DNA from: Plotosus lineatus
Lineage: Eukaryota; Chordata; Actinopteri; Siluriformes; Plotosidae
NCBI GenBank assembly: GCA_024760905.1
Contig: CM045735.1
Span: forward strand, 26,107,249-26,171,248
DNA: 64,000 nucleotides
Direction of reading: 5' to 3'
This document shows, piece after piece, positions 23,350-36,022 of the stretch (the first letter of the stretch is position 1; each line of letters opens with the position of its first letter). The position numbers were made by a program, and so were the translations under genes. The notes below the pieces were generated by a model that had not been told where the DNA came from, did no database searches, and saw only the letters and a list, made by a program, of their open reading frames with translations.

Positions 23350-25400
23350 TAGGCTTCAAAAACCTTCTGGAAGAGTATGAAAGGACTCAAGATCAAAACA
23401 CCGCAGAGGAATTACTTGAGTCCTTACAAGAGCGCTGTAAAGAAAGATGGGTGGAAGTTGTTGAGAATATGAACTTCACCCACTCTAGCAGACATGCTTG
23501 GCAAACTATCCAAAAGCTTGACCCTGACTCTCATCCTATAAAGTCAGCCCACCTTATTGCTTCAGGTGAAATAGCTAAAGAATAAAAGAGAGATGAAAAC
23601 ACACACCAAATCAGCAATTTGAAAAACAGATTAGACAAGAATACAAAACAATTATGGCAATCAAAGAACCTGCTGGACTTTGTCTCAGTGCTAAAATGAC
23701 ACATAAAGAAATGGAAGAGGCTATTAAATGCATTAAAAATGGTAAGGCAGATGCTATCGACAGAATCTACCCAGACATGATAACACTCCTGAGATACTAT
23801 GCAATAGAATGGCTAGCCTCAGTAATGACTGACATCGTGGAAAAAGGCACTTACCCTAAAATATGGAAACATGCCAGAGTTGTCGCCATTCTAAAACCAG
23901 GGAAACTAGCTACAGAACCATCAAGCTATAGACCTATATCACTGCTCTGCAGTCTATGCAAATTATTAGAGAGACTCATTCTCACAAAGATTACACCTGA
24001 TATAGACCCATTCATACCAGTGCAGCAAGCAGGTTTCAGACCACAAAGAGGCACAACAGAACATGTCCTATCCCTAACATCACATATTGAAGCTGGTTTT
24101 GAAAAGAAGTTGAAAGCATGAACTGTCCTGGTAGACCTGTCTGCAGCCTACGATACAGCATGGACAGACAGACTCATGCTCAAGCTTGTGAATCTAATAC
24201 CATGCATGAAAACTCTCAAAGTTTTGTCCCTTATGACTGGCATCAGACAGTTCCACATGGTACTTGGAGGAGAGAAGAGCAAACCGAGAAAGATCATGAA
24301 TGGTATTCCACAAGGCTCAGTTATTGCTCCTACTCTCTTTAACATCTACATTAGTGATATGCCAGCAACAAAGTCTCTACAACTAGGCTATGCGGATGAC
24401 TGGGTCTTAGCGCATCAATCAAAAGCATGGACAGAAATCAAAGAAATACTCAGCAAAGACACATCTGCTCTTAAAGATTACTTTGACACGTGGTACCTCA
24501 AAATGAACACAACAAAGTCAGTTTCTACTGTATTTCATCTCAATAATCACAAGGCATCAAAAACACTTCACATCCATGTCAAAGAGAAGGTTTTGCCAGC
24601 AGATCAAAACCCCAAGTACTTAGGCATTACCCTAGACAGACAGCTCACCTACTGTAAACCTCTTGAATGATGCGCTAGCTAGATTGCAAAAAGAAACTGC
24701 ATCCTAAGAAAACTGACAAGAACCACATGGGTGCATCTCAAACCATTCTGCGCACATCAACCTTGGTCTTATGCTTCAGTGCTGCTGAATATTGCGCCCC
24801 TGTGTGGACCAGAAGTTCGCATACAAAATATATTGACACTAAGCAGAAGGAGTCAATGCAAACCATCAGAAAGTGCCTCAAGTCAACACCGACCCAGTGG
24901 CTTCCAGTTGTGAGCTCAATTGCACCACCCCACATCAGAAGAGAAGATGCAACTCAGAAAATGCTTAGAAGGCTTAAAGACATGGTATAGATAATATACC
25001 TCTGATACAAGTATACATGAATGCCATAACAACCTCAAGACTCAAGTCAAGAAACCCTTTCGACAAAGCAAAGCTTGAAGACTTTGATTCAACAGAAGCA
25101 CGGAGAACAGAATGGGAAGGAAATGTTCCAACAGGTGAAAATGAGATAGATGATCTGACTCAACCCCCTCCTGGCTTCAAAACTCTTAAACAAAAACACT
25201 GGGTAGTAGCCAACAGACTCAAAACAAGACATGCAAAGACTGCCTACACGATGCACAAATGAAAACTAAACTCCTCTATATGCCCTTGGTGTAACAGTGC
25301 TCCTGAAACAACAGACCATATCATTCTAAACTGTCCAATGACAAGACTGGAAGGCGGCTAGACATCGGTTCAGAAACCAGATGATGAACTGACGGTTTGA
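23350..25400 (+). mobile_element. Jockey/I-type non-LTR retrotransposon, 5'-truncated
   Basis: From 23353 the frame encodes the pre-RT linker (L-L-E-E-Y-E-R-T, W-Q-T-I-Q-K-L). RT follows from 23654: N-G-K-A-D (box 0/1), Y-R-P-I-S-L-L-C-S-L-C-K-L-L-E-R (23930), Q-A-G-F-R-P (24030), D-L-S-A-A-Y-D-T-A-W (24140, catalytic Asp), G-I-P-Q-G-S-V-I-A-P (24302) and G-Y-A-D-D-W (24388), all in order. Downstream, 25272-25345 reads C-P-W-C-N with T-T-D-H and N-C, the C-C-H-C end typical of jockey/I/R1 LINEs. Stops at 23583, 24120, 24668, 24988 and 25259 break the frame. There is no endonuclease. Confidence 0.75.
24176..24670 (+). pseudogene. RT palm of the jockey/I-type element
   Basis: A 164-codon frame carrying the heart of the polymerase: G-I-P-Q-G-S near residue 43 and G-Y-A-D-D-W near residue 72, followed by W-Y-L-K-M-N and Y-L-G-I-T-L-D. 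Both YADD aspartates are intact, but box A lies upstream in a different frame (24118-24180), so this cannot work as it stands. Confidence 0.7.
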
Positions 25401-25786
25401 ATCGATAAACATAATCTGGAGGTGTAGCCATACAACAGTACTACCACTGTAGTACCTGTACCACTATGGCCTGCTGTGCCATAACCCTCTATCGTGAATT
25501 AGAGAACCCACATGGAAGCATAATTCACAAATTGTATAATTTACTATGTTGTGCATAATCTCAAAGAAAATGCCTGTGTGCTGTGTTGGTCAATGCTACC
25601 TAAACATATTATAAACTGTTCAACCCGTTCTCTGTATTTTGCTTGTCTCAGTAGTGTACATATATCTACTCACTATAGATTTTCCCTGATTGTATTTACT
25701 TTGTCTATATACACATGTAAAGACAAATATGGCCGCATTTGAGTGAACGGTGACAGAGCAAATAAAATAAAATAATTATCATCATC
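25401..25786. other. No gene seen between two LINEs
   Basis: The first 100 bp may be 3' UTR of the jockey/I-type element. The region just before 25790 ends with an ATC/TTC repeat that belongs to the Rex3 tail. Confidence 0.4.
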
Positions 25787-28560
25787 ATCTTCTTCTTCCG
25801 TTTCTTCCAGGGTCGGGTCACGGGGGCAGCAACCTAAGCAAAGAGGTCCAGACATCTCGCTCCCCAGCCACTTCCTCCAGCTATTCTGGGGGAACACCGA
25901 GGTGTTACCAGACAAGCTGAGAGACATAATCCCTCCAGTGTGTTTTAGGTCAACCCCGGGATCTCTTCTCAGTTGGACAGTGCCTGAGCCACCTCAACTG
26001 GCCCCTTTCCATGCAGAGGAACAGCGGATCTACTCTGAGCTCTCCCGGCTGGCAGAGCTTCTCACCTTATCTCTAAGGGAGAGCCCCACCACCCGGCAAA
26101 GGAAGCTCATTTCAGCCGCTTGTATCCGCGATCATGTTCTTTAGGTCACTACCCAAAGCTCATGACCATCGGTGAGGGTTGAAATGTAGATTGGCTCAGC
26201 TCCTTCTTCACCATGACGTACCAGCACAGGCTTCGTTTAACAGCAGAGGCTGTAGAGATCCGTCAGTTGATCTCCCGCTCCATCCTTCCCTCACTCGTGA
26301 ACCCTAAGATACTTCAACTGCTCTACTTGAGGCAGGACCTCATTCCCGATCCAGGGGGTACATTCCACCCTTGTCCGACTGAGAACCATGGCCTTAGACT
26401 TGGAGGTGCTGATTTTCATCACTGCCACTTCTCACTCGACTGCAAATCGCTCCAATGAGAGCTGGAGGTCCCGGCTTGATGAAGCCAAAAGGACAACATC
26501 ATCCACAAAGAGCAGAGACGAGGTCCGATGGCCACCAAACCAAAACCCCTCAATGCTTTGGCTGTGCCTAGAAATTCTATCCATAAAAATTATGAACTCA
26601 ATCGGTCACAAAGGAGAGCCTTGGTAGACTCCAACCCTCATCGGAAATTCGACCTGTTGTTACCAATATGAACCAAACTCTGGCTCTGGTGATACAGCGA
26701 TCGAATGGTCCGTAGCAACAGATCCGAAACACCATGCTTCGGCTGCAGCACGTTTGCCTGCCAGTACCTGTCTGCTGCCTTGGGAGTCCCACAGGCTAAT
26801 AAGATCCAATAGGCCTCCTTTTTCAGATGGACGGCCCCCATCACTACAGGTGTCTCCCACCAGGTTGGGGGATTACCGCCACGACAAGCACCGATGACCT
26901 TCCGGCCACAGCTATGGGCTCCTGCCTGAGCAATGGAGGCATGAATCATGGTCTATTTGGATTCCATGTCACCCGCCTTCTCCGGGATGTGGTTGTAGCT
27001 CTGCCGGAGATGGGAGTTAAAGGCCTCTCAAACAGAAAACTCTTCCAAACGGTTCAGCAGAGCCTAATTATAGGCTTTGGCCCTGCCAATTCTAGAAGGC
27101 AGCCTTCCCCACCATTGAAGCCAGCTCACTACCACGTGGTAATCGATTGACAGCTCAGCTCCCCTCTTTACCTGAGTGTCCAGAGCAGGGGTCACCGACC
27201 TTTTTGAAACCGAGAGCTACTTCTTGGGTACCAATTAATGCGAAGGGCTACCAGGTCAAAACACACCTCTGAAATTACAAATTTGCTCAATTTACCTTTA
27301 ATTATATGTTATCATTAATAATTAATGATATTTATCTATGTGAAGATATTGATTTGATTTAAAATATATTCAAAAAAATTAGATGCAGCTCAATGGAGAG
27401 TGGCGCTATGGAGCTGTGGGCCTGTCCTAAAACTAGCAGTGAACAGGTCCGCGGGCAACTTATAGTGTCCTTGCGGGCTACCTGGTGCCCACGGGCACCA
27501 CGTTGGTGATCCCTGGTCCAGAGCATGCAACCGCAAGTCTGGTGACACGACTACAAAGTCAATCATTGAACTGCGACCTAGGGTGTCCTGGTGCCAAGTG
27601 CACTTATGGGCACCCCGATGTTTGAATATGGTGTTCATGATAGACAAACTGTGATTAGCACAGAAATCCAACAATGAAACACCATTCGGGTTCAGACTAG
27701 AGAGGCCGTACCTACCGATCACACCCTTCCAGGTCACACTATCGTTGCCCACATGGGCATTGAAGTCTTCCAAAACAATGAATGAGTCTCCCAAGGGAGC
27801 ATTCTCCAACACACCGCCTAAGGGTGAGTACTCTGTACTGTCATTTGGTGCATGAGCACAAATAACAGTCAGGAACCGTCCCCCCACCCGAAGGCAGAGG
27901 GAAGCTAACCTTTCGTCGACCGGGGAAAACACAACGTTTGGGCACTGAGACGGGGGGGGCAGCAAGGATGCCCACGCCACCTCACCCCATGAATAACTCC
28001 AGAATGGAATAACATCCAGCCTCTCTTGAGATGGGTGGTTCCAGGGCCCAAGCTCTGAAGTGAGTCCAACTATATCTAGTCAGTATCTCTCCACCTTACG
28101 CACCAGCTCAGACTCCTTGCTCGCAAGATAGGTGACATTCCATGTACCAAGAGTCAGAGTCAGTAACAGAGGATCGGTCCGACCGAACCCATGCCTTCGG
28201 CTTCCACCCAACTCACATTGTACCCAACCCCTATAGTCCCTCCCACAGGTGGTGGGTCCATGGGAGGGTGGACCCATGCCTCCTTTTTGGGCTGGGCCCA
28301 ACCGGGCTCCATGGGCAAAAGCCCGACCACCAGGCGTTCGGCTTCGAGCTCCTCCCCCAGGCCTGTGTCCTTTTCGTTTTATGTTGCATAAAGGTCTTCT
28401 GAACTGCACTTTGTTTGGACCTTCACCCAGGACCTGTTTGCCTTGGGTGACCTTGCCAGGGGCATTATGCCCCCGACAACATAGCTCCTAGGATCATTAG
28501 GTCACGCAAACCCCTCCACCATGATAAGGTGGCGATTCAAGGAGGTGATTCGAGTCCCAC
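25787..28560 (-). mobile_element. Rex3 LINE copy 2, full-span with internal deletion and MITE insertion
   Basis: Minus strand. The 5' end near 28560 shows CACCATGATAAGGTGGCG; the leader runs to L-G-T-W-N-V-T at about 28160, start of the APE endonuclease. The endonuclease continues at 27980-27520 with D-F-N-A-H-V-G-N-D (27770), H-R-G-A-H-K-C-T-W and D-F-V-V-V. A 330-bp hAT MITE sits inside this coding region (27186-27515). Compared with copy 1, about 700 bp of RT is missing at about 26735. The remaining RT and C-terminal part run to 25800, ending in ATCATCATC repeats. Inactive. Confidence 0.85.
27186..27515. mobile_element. hAT-type MITE inside Rex3, with perfect 8-bp TSD
   Basis: Ends are CAGGGGTCACCGACC and, inverted, CAGGGATCACCAACG, imperfect terminal inverted repeats of hAT style. 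The flanks carry GTCCAGAG on both sides (27178-27185 and 27516-27523), an exact 8-bp duplication that also fits the hAT preference nTnnnnAn. Interior is AT-rich and noncoding, so a transposase must have come from elsewhere. It interrupts the Rex3 endonuclease codons and is therefore younger than that copy. Confidence 0.9.
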
Positions 28561-29021
28561 TCTCCACAAAAGTTGTCTCCTGGTGATATAAACTCTTTTA
28601 TAAAATGATTTAGGACAATGATTAACATTACAATCATAAGATAATCAAGTAAACATCATGTTAAACTGTAGTAAAGTTTCTGTTACATGGTTTCTATTTT
28701 TATCTGGTTACACCCAAATAATGATGGGTTCCCCTTTGAATGTGATTGGTTTCAAGTTTTCTTCCTTATGTCTGAGGGAGTTTTTCCTTGTCAGTGTTGC
28801 TGCAGGCTTCTCGTTTTGGACGTGTAGGATTTATAGAGAAATGTTTAAATGCGTTGTGGCAATGACAGTTATAAAAAGTGGTACAACTTACAGTTAAAAC
28901 TTAACTGAATTATTGAATACACAACTTGTAATACACATCATTTTATTTTTGCTAAAATATGCAGTTCTAATAATATGGCTGTTGAGAAATGGGGTGATTT
29001 CCACTTATTTTCTAATTTGTT

Positions 29022-29089
<68 letters not shown>

Positions 29090-29377
29090 AATACACAATA
29101 AGGGGAGGTTGGGAATCCTAGAACAAGGTCACTTAGGATGAGTCAACAGGAAAACATCTCTGTAGAGCAATATGAAGTCTTTTTTGCTTCTCCATGACCT
29201 AACATCACACGCACATTTTTTACTTCAGTTGGTATTAGGTTGGATTTAGTTTTCATGTCTTTGTAAAGTGTAAAACAAATTTGTGATAATATATCCTATA
29301 TTGCATGAAGATGTTTATAATTTTTATATGTTTATTAAGGTTTTGTTTTAGGATGTGTGCAGACATAATTTTATTTA

Positions 29378-29457
<80 letters not shown>

Positions 29458-29739
29458 GAGAAGAGGATGTCAGGTACAAGCATTAGATTCCCTCTGGAGA
29501 ACAAAGAAAAATGTGGTAAAGAATATATTTTCAGAGTGGGTACTTTTCTAAAAAAGGTTCCACATAAATGCAATAAAAAGTACAGTTTTCAGGACCAGTT
29601 TCCACAAAAAGTCAGCAGTTAGGAGTGCTCCCTTGCAAAAGAAACCCCTGAAACATTACAACTTTACTTTCAGAATGCATTAAAATTATGGAAATTCGTA
29701 TTGCATTCCATTTTAGGGTGACGGAAACATCCTCAGCAG
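28561..29739. repeat. Gene-free stretch with two (GT)n tracts
   Basis: GT tracts at about 29026-29083 (ending in GCGCGCGA) and about 29381-29457. Reading frames through them are repeat artefacts. Nothing else recognised. Confidence 0.7.
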
Positions 29740-30103
29740 AGGACTGGTAAGAACCACCATCTTGAAATTAAAATCACCTATTTAATGATTGACTATAGTT
29801 CCAGTCACATGCACTTGGCAGCTTGTGTTGTTGTTGTTTTTTTAAACACTTCCAATTTCTAACAGCTGCATTCAGAAGAAATGGACGAGGTGTATTCCAA
29901 GCCTTTTTTCTTTGTGTGTGGCACACTTTTCTACGCACTCCTGGATTTACTATAAAAGTATGAAAATGTGAAGACAGATTCCAACTATATGTTTTTATGA
30001 AGGTATTTCTCAGCTGAAACTCAGAAATATTTCTGAATATGCTGCTATTTTTGGGCAATCAGTGAGAGGTTCTAATTTCAAGATGGTGGTCCTCACCAGT
30101 CCT
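29740..30103. mobile_element. 364-bp MITE-like element with about 30-bp TIRs
   Basis: The left end AGGACTGGTAAGAACCACCA (29740) is mirrored by the right end: the complement of 30103 backward reads AGGACTGGTGAGGACCACCA, and the match continues into TCTTGAAATTA on both sides. About 28 of 31 bases pair. The interior has no coding sequence. There is no obvious target duplication, so superfamily is unknown. Confidence 0.7.
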
Positions 30104-30349
30104 TTGGTAAAGATAGTGAATGCAATCTAAAAACAAAACAAAATAAAAAATCTGAAAAGATAATAATATGTGTGTACAGTCTGTAATTTTGAGGTGTACA
30201 TTTGAGCCATTTGTATTCGCAGCCTCTCCGCAACACTAGTAGTAGGATTAAGCAGTTCAGCAGATGAGTGAGAATAAGTGAAGAACTCTTTTTCTTGGGG
30301 CAGTACCTCACCCCCAAACTTGAGAGTGCAGTCTATGATTTTTTAACAT

Positions 30350-30550
30350 AATCATGGTTTGGTTCAAGATTTGGAAGTGTTGATTCTCATAATGATCACA
30401 CTTGGATGCAAACCACCACAGTGTATGCTGAAGGTCATGTTCATATGAATCCAACAAAATCACATCATCTGTGAAAAGCAGTGATGCAATTCATAGGTTC
30501 CCACTCTTTTTGCCCCAACTGTGCCTTGAGGTCCTGTCCATGAATGTCAC
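30350..30550 (-). mobile_element. Old Rex3 RT scrap
   Basis: The order of words matches the minus-strand Rex3 RT at 13345-13560: GGAAGTGTTGATTCTCATAA, ACATCATCTGTGAAAAGCAG (complement encodes F-T-D-D-V-I at the F-A-D-D position) and CTTGAGGTCCTGTCCATGAA. It is clearly more diverged than the two large Rex3 copies. A fragment of about 200 bp. Confidence 0.65.
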
Positions 30551-30559
30551 AAACTATAA

Positions 30560-31181
30560 TTTAAAAAGTTACATACAGCAAGACATATACATACATTGTT
30601 TTGTTTTCTTTTCAAATTTAATATAACATTTTATTACAGTTTTGAATGTTATATTTAGTGCGAATGCACAGTCTTTTTTCATTCTCTTTTGCATTGTCCT
30701 TGTTAGTGCTCTGTGTTAAAATAAGAGTTATAGTTTTTACAGAATGTTTAGGGCATTACCGTTTTAAAAGAATATTAAACAACTTTATTTCATATATCAT
30801 TTCTCACACAAAAATCAATTGTATCGTTCCTGTAAGTTTATACATTTTCCAGTGCACCCACGTTCCCTCTCCCGCCACCGTTAATGGATGTCTGGAAGCT
30901 TCTCCATGACTAATGGAAAAATGTCAGAGGAGGGTTTTTTCCAGCTTTTAAAACCTCAACATCCCCCAGTACACAGAACACAGCTTTTTTTTTTTTTTTT
31001 TTTTTTTTTTTATGAGAAACACTTATTGCTGACTCCACTGACTGAACACAGACAGAGAGAGGAAAAAGAGGGGGAAGGAAATAGAGAGAGAGAGAGAAAG
31101 GACCAAAGAGCTGAAGCACTGTCTAAAACATTTCTATAGGAATGTGGAACTAATCCAATTAAACTAGTTGCTGTAATTAAT

Positions 31182-31236
<55 letters not shown>

Positions 31237-31281
31237 GTCCTTCTTACTTTCTTTCTCTCAGTATGCAGTCACTTCCTCTTC

Positions 31282-31321
<40 letters not shown>

Positions 31322-32847
31322 TCCTACCCCATCAGCACTTGAGCATTCCTCATGTTTCTCTCAGCTTTTTTCTTAGATCAGAGGGGTTTATGCAGTTCAG
31401 AAATAGTAATTCCAGTGTCATTATCAGAAAATTTAGAAGGGAAGATTAATCAAGGATTGTTGTAGGATAAGTGCTGAAGTGACAAATAGAGACGGTCAGA
31501 TAGCATTACAAATCCGCAATGAACAAAATTATACTTATGGACCAACTGAAAACTAGATTTTTTTTTTTCAGCTGTAGATTTTAAGACATAAAATATGACA
31601 GCATTACAGTAACAAAGAAAGAACAATATTAACATTACTGGCAGTCAGTACCAGTCAGTGGCATACAATTATATGACAGAGAAAAATGAGAGTATTGCAG
31701 GGTGAACTGCTGACTCCTCCTTGTGTGTGTGTGTGTGTGTGTGTGTTTGACAGAGCATGCGTATGAAGCAAATATGAATGAATACTAGCAGTGCTCATTA
31801 AAGATAGCTCATAAGAACAACCACTATCTCTTTTCTGATATCTTGGCTTAATTTTAATTGAATGAAATCACAAATATTCGGAGTTTATTTGAAGCAGTTT
31901 TTGATTTTGACATTTTCTGACTCAGGACTACATATTATGTACAGTATACATTATTTACAAAATCTATTTAAAATGTGTACTTTTCAGAACTGGTTCCATA
32001 TGCACAAGTTATAGAATATATGTACTGTATATATATATATGTAAACCCCCTCCCCCTCATTGTTTTTTTTACATTTATTCCCCCTCTTTCATGACTGACA
32101 TAAGCCACACCTGTGATTTGTAATTTGCTGGACTTGAATTTTGGAGCCAATCTGATTGATTAATTTAAATTCAGTGTATCAGGTGAAATAGCAGTTCGAC
32201 ATGTTCCTAGTTGTTGCCAAAACTGAAAGAGTGAGGATGAACTTAGAAGGCTAAACAAAGAGATAAATGCACAAATCTAAATAAACGCCTTATTTAAGTT
32301 GAAGCTGAGTTAGAGAACTGAAGAAGAAAAGAATAATTCCATCACGGTGATCGGAAATTTAGCAGTTCCTATAACAGGTACATGGAGAGGGAGGGAAACA
32401 GAGAAAAATAGTACAATTTAAATACATAAATTCATGTTTGTTACCAGAGAATGGCCAGCAAGGGTACAGAAGACTGAGAAAATGCAGAGAGGGAGACGAG
32501 AAATGAGAGCAATCAGAGAAAGTTCTTTGTATAGTTTACCATGTGTCCCCCACCCTCCTGCTGGACCCTGCCGCTCAGAGTTATGATGTCAGCGAGAGCG
32601 AGAGGGAGGGGAGAGCACATATGTTTCTGCTATTACACTAAGAGTATGGAGAGAAAGAAAAGTAGAAGAGGTGAGATGAGGAGGGAGTGAGAGTATTGTC
32701 ATAGCAGGGAGGGGTTAAGGGTGAGTGGGTGAACATAAATAGCCTGTTCCACTGTACCATTATTTAAAAACAAACCCACTAATTTTTCTGCAGAGGCTGA
32801 AAAACATGAGAGCAAACCAAAAATGCCTTATTATTATTAGTCTATAT
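30560..32847. repeat. Gene-free stretch rich in simple repeats
   Basis: Poly-T 30985-31010, GA-rich 31085-31098, (CTTT)n about 31183-31236, (CT)n about 31287-31318, (GT)n about 31723-31746. Purine-rich sequence follows at 32380-32700. No gene or transposon protein recognised. Confidence 0.65.
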
Positions 32848-33819
32848 CAGGGGTTGGGAATCTTTTTGACTAAGAGAGACAAAAAAAATATTTTAAAATC
32901 TAGTCCTCTTAGAGTCATATATATTTTTTAATACAGACGCTTCCCGACTTACGTTTTAAATTGGTTCCGGACGGCTGAACATAAGTTGAAAGTGAACGTA
33001 AGTTGTTACAGTGACATATAACGTATGGTGTGACGTATGATGCTCAGGCTGTATTATTCATCGATAAATACCATTACTGTATCTCATAAAACACCCTAAA
33101 TCAATTATTATAAAAATAACATTGTAAAATCATATCAAATATATCAAATAATATCAACATGAATTTCAAATAAATTACATTCAAGCAAAATAATTTCAAA
33201 TTGATAAATTTTAATCAAATTCACTCATCAAATATCAAATACAATATCAAATATAACCATTAACAATCTCTGTGATGCGATCTTTCTGCTTGTAAATGGT
33301 TACGATGGTCGAGGGATGGTCACTTTACATGCTGAGCTGAATCACATGACATGAAGCTGAGCCGACTCACTTTACATGAAGCTTAAAACAGCCAATCAAC
33401 GCTTAAAATATGTGAGGGGCTCAATACCGAAAGTAGTGCACTTGCTGAAAGTAGTTTACTTGCTTGAAACAAAGCACGGTTACACAGATTTCCAGTCTTT
33501 CAGTGAGACAGGGCACCGTTGAACTCGTTTAGTACTCAGCCTGCATTGATGTGAATCACCAGCAGAGAGAGAGTTCTCTTTCTTGGGTTTTCATTCATTT
33601 TACAACTCTCTTTGCTTAACTGAGTATGCATGGTAGATTGAGCCGATCCAAGCAGATAGTTAATTCATATCTGTGTATGAGACTTGCACCCATGTGAGTA
33701 GGCTTACGATTCTGACCAACCATATTTGCTTCGGGTTACAAAAGTCCGCAAAACAGTGTAAACACAAAGATCACAGAGACGGTGTCTTAACACAAGTGTA
33801 ACACGCTATATAAAAAGAA

Positions 33820-33942
33820 CCCTTGCTGACTTTCGTAAAGAGTAGGCTGCAAAGCCGTCAGCGTGTTTCTGTCCCTTGCTAAAAGGGTTGTGACAGGAAG
33901 GGCAGCCAACATAAAAACCCATGCCAAATCAAATGTGTGAAT
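33820..33942 (+). mobile_element. SINE core plus scrap of RTE 5' leader
   Basis: 33829-33870 repeats the SINE core seen at 8118-8160 (GAGTAGGCTGCAAAGCCGTC). At 33886 it switches to the RTE leader (GGGTTGTGACAGGAAGGGCA, then AACATAAAAACC). The two are fused without any intervening base, either a small nested insertion or a template-switch product. Confidence 0.5.
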
Positions 33943-33953
33943 CAGATGATACA

Positions 33954-33976
33954 GATATATATATATATATATATAT
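33954..33976. repeat. Probable TSD in an (AT)n target, left side of RTE copy F
   Basis: GATATATATATAT lies directly before the RTE 3' end and GATATATATATAT resumes at 37114 directly after the 5' end. The element appears to have inserted in an AT microsatellite, so the exact duplication length cannot be fixed. Confidence 0.55.
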
Positions 33977-34001
33977 CTTCTTTTACTTTCGGCTGCTCCC
34001 T

Positions 34002-35174
34002 TCAGGGGTCGTCACAGCAAATCATCCGCCTCCACCTCACCCTGTCCTCCGCATCTTCTTTTCTGACTCCAATGACCTTCATATCTTCCTTGACCACATC
34101 CATAAATCTCTTCTTTGGTCTTCCTCTGGGCCTTCTGCCTGGTAGTTCCAACCTCAGCATCCTACTGCCAATATACTCATTATCCCTCCTCTGTACATGT
34201 CCAAACCATCTCAATCTAGCCTCTCTGACTTTGTCTCCAAAACATCTTACGTGGGCTGTCCCTCTGATATACTCATTTCTGATCCTATCCATCCTCGTTA
34301 CTCCCAGAGAGAACCTCAACATTTTCATCTCCGCTACCTCCAGCTCTGCCTCCTGCCTTTTCCTCAGCGCCACTGTTTCTAAGCCATACAACATCGCTGG
34401 CCGAACCACCGTCTTGTACACTTTTCCCTTCATTCTTGCTGACACTCTCCTATCGCACACCACACCGGACACTTTTCTCCAACCATTCCAGCCTGCCTGC
34501 ACACGCTTCTTCACCTCTTTTCCACACTCTCCATTGCTCTGGATTGTTGAGCCTAAGTACTTAAAATCCTCCACCTTCCTTATGTCTGCTCCCTGTAACA
34601 TCACCGTTCCTCCTGGGTCCTTCTCATTCACACACATGTATTCTGATTTTCTGAGGCTAACCTTAATTCCTCTCCTTTCCAGGGCATACCTCCACCTCTC
34701 TAGATTTTCCTGCACTTGTTCTCTGCTCTCACTACAGATCACAATGTCATCTGCAAACATCATAGTCCATGGAGATTCTTGTCTCACCTCGTCTGTCAGC
34801 CTGTCCATCACCATAGCAAACAAGAAGGGGCTCAGAGCTGACCCTTGATGCAGTCCCACCTCCACCTTGAATTCGTCGGTCACACCGACAGCACACCTCA
34901 CCACTGTCTTACATCTCTCATACATGTCCTGCACCACTCTAACATACTTCTCTGCCACTCCAGACTTCCTCATGCAATACCACAGTTCTTCTCTTGGCAC
35001 CTTGTCATATGCTTTTTCCAGATCCACAAAGGCACAATGTAGCTCCGTCTGACCTTCTCTGTACTTCTCTATTAACATCCTCAAAGCAAACATTGCATCT
35101 GTGGTGCTCTTTCTTGGCATGAAACCAAGCTGTTGTTCACAAATGCTGACCTCTGCCCTTAGTCGAGCTTCCAC
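34002..35174 (-). pseudogene. RTE copy F reverse transcriptase palm, thumb and C-terminal domain
   Basis: A 390-codon open frame. Residues 1-30 E-A-R-L-R to F-M-P-R-K-S; F-V-D-L-E-K-A-Y-D near 45-53 (first catalytic Asp); G-L-H-Q-G-S-A-L-S-P near 103; M-F-A-D-D near 137-141 (other catalytic Asps); K-Y-L-G-S-T near 205; Y-G-L-E-T near 265; then R-L-R-W-F-G-H-V and R-G-R-P-K-K in the basic C-terminus, ending before the family's G-D-P. Nothing in this segment looks catalytically damaged; it lacks its N-terminal fingers because of the frameshift at 35160. Confidence 0.8.
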
Positions 35175-36022
35175 TATTCTTTCCCATAACTATCGGATGG
35201 CTCATCAACTTTATCCCTCTGTAGTTGCCACAACTCTGCACGTCTCCCTTGTTCTTAAAAATGGGCACCAGCACACTTCTCCTCCACTCCTCCGGCATCT
35301 GCTCACTCTCTAGTACCTTGTTGAATGTTCTTGTCAGAAAATCTACTGCTACCTCTCCTAGACACTTCCATACCTCCACAGGTATATCATCAGGACCAAC
35401 TGCCTTTCCATTCTTCATCCTCTTCAATGCCCTTCTCACTTCACCCTTACTGATCTTTGCTACATCCTGCTCCTCAATGGTCACCTCTTCTACTCTTTTT
35501 CTCTCTCATTTTCCTCATTCATCAGCTCTTCAAAGTACTCTTTCCATCTTCCCAGCACACTTCTGTCATCAGTCAATACATTTCCCTCTCTGTCCTTTAT
35601 CATTCTAACTTGCTGCACGTCCTTCCCATCTCTATTTCTCTGCTGTGCCAACCTGAATAGATCATTTTCTTCCTCTTTAATATCCAACCTATCATACACG
35701 TCATCATACGCCCTCTGTTTGGCCTTAGCAACTGCTACTTTCGCCTTACGCTGTGTCTCCCTGTACTCCTGTTTACTCTCTTCGGTCCTCTCAATGTCCC
35801 ACTTCTTCTTATCTAACCTCTTCCTTTGTACACACTCCTGCACTTCCTCATTCCACCACCAAGTCTCCTTATCTACTTTCCTTCCAGAGGACACACCAAG
35901 TACTCTCCTACCTGTGTCCCTGATCACATTAGCTGTGGTTGTCCAGTCATTTGGAAGCACTTCCTGGCCACCCAAAGCCTGTTTCAACTCCTCCTTGAAG
36001 ACAACACGACACTCTTCCTTTT

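Noticed and set aside
29026..29457. A CRISPR-like or satellite array
   Set aside because: Only two plain GT microsatellites with no spacer structure; the genome is eukaryotic.
33937..34848. A 303-codon plus-strand frame
   Set aside because: It is the antisense of the RTE reverse transcriptase (copy F); the minus strand carries all the RT motifs, and the same antisense opening is seen at the other RTE copies.
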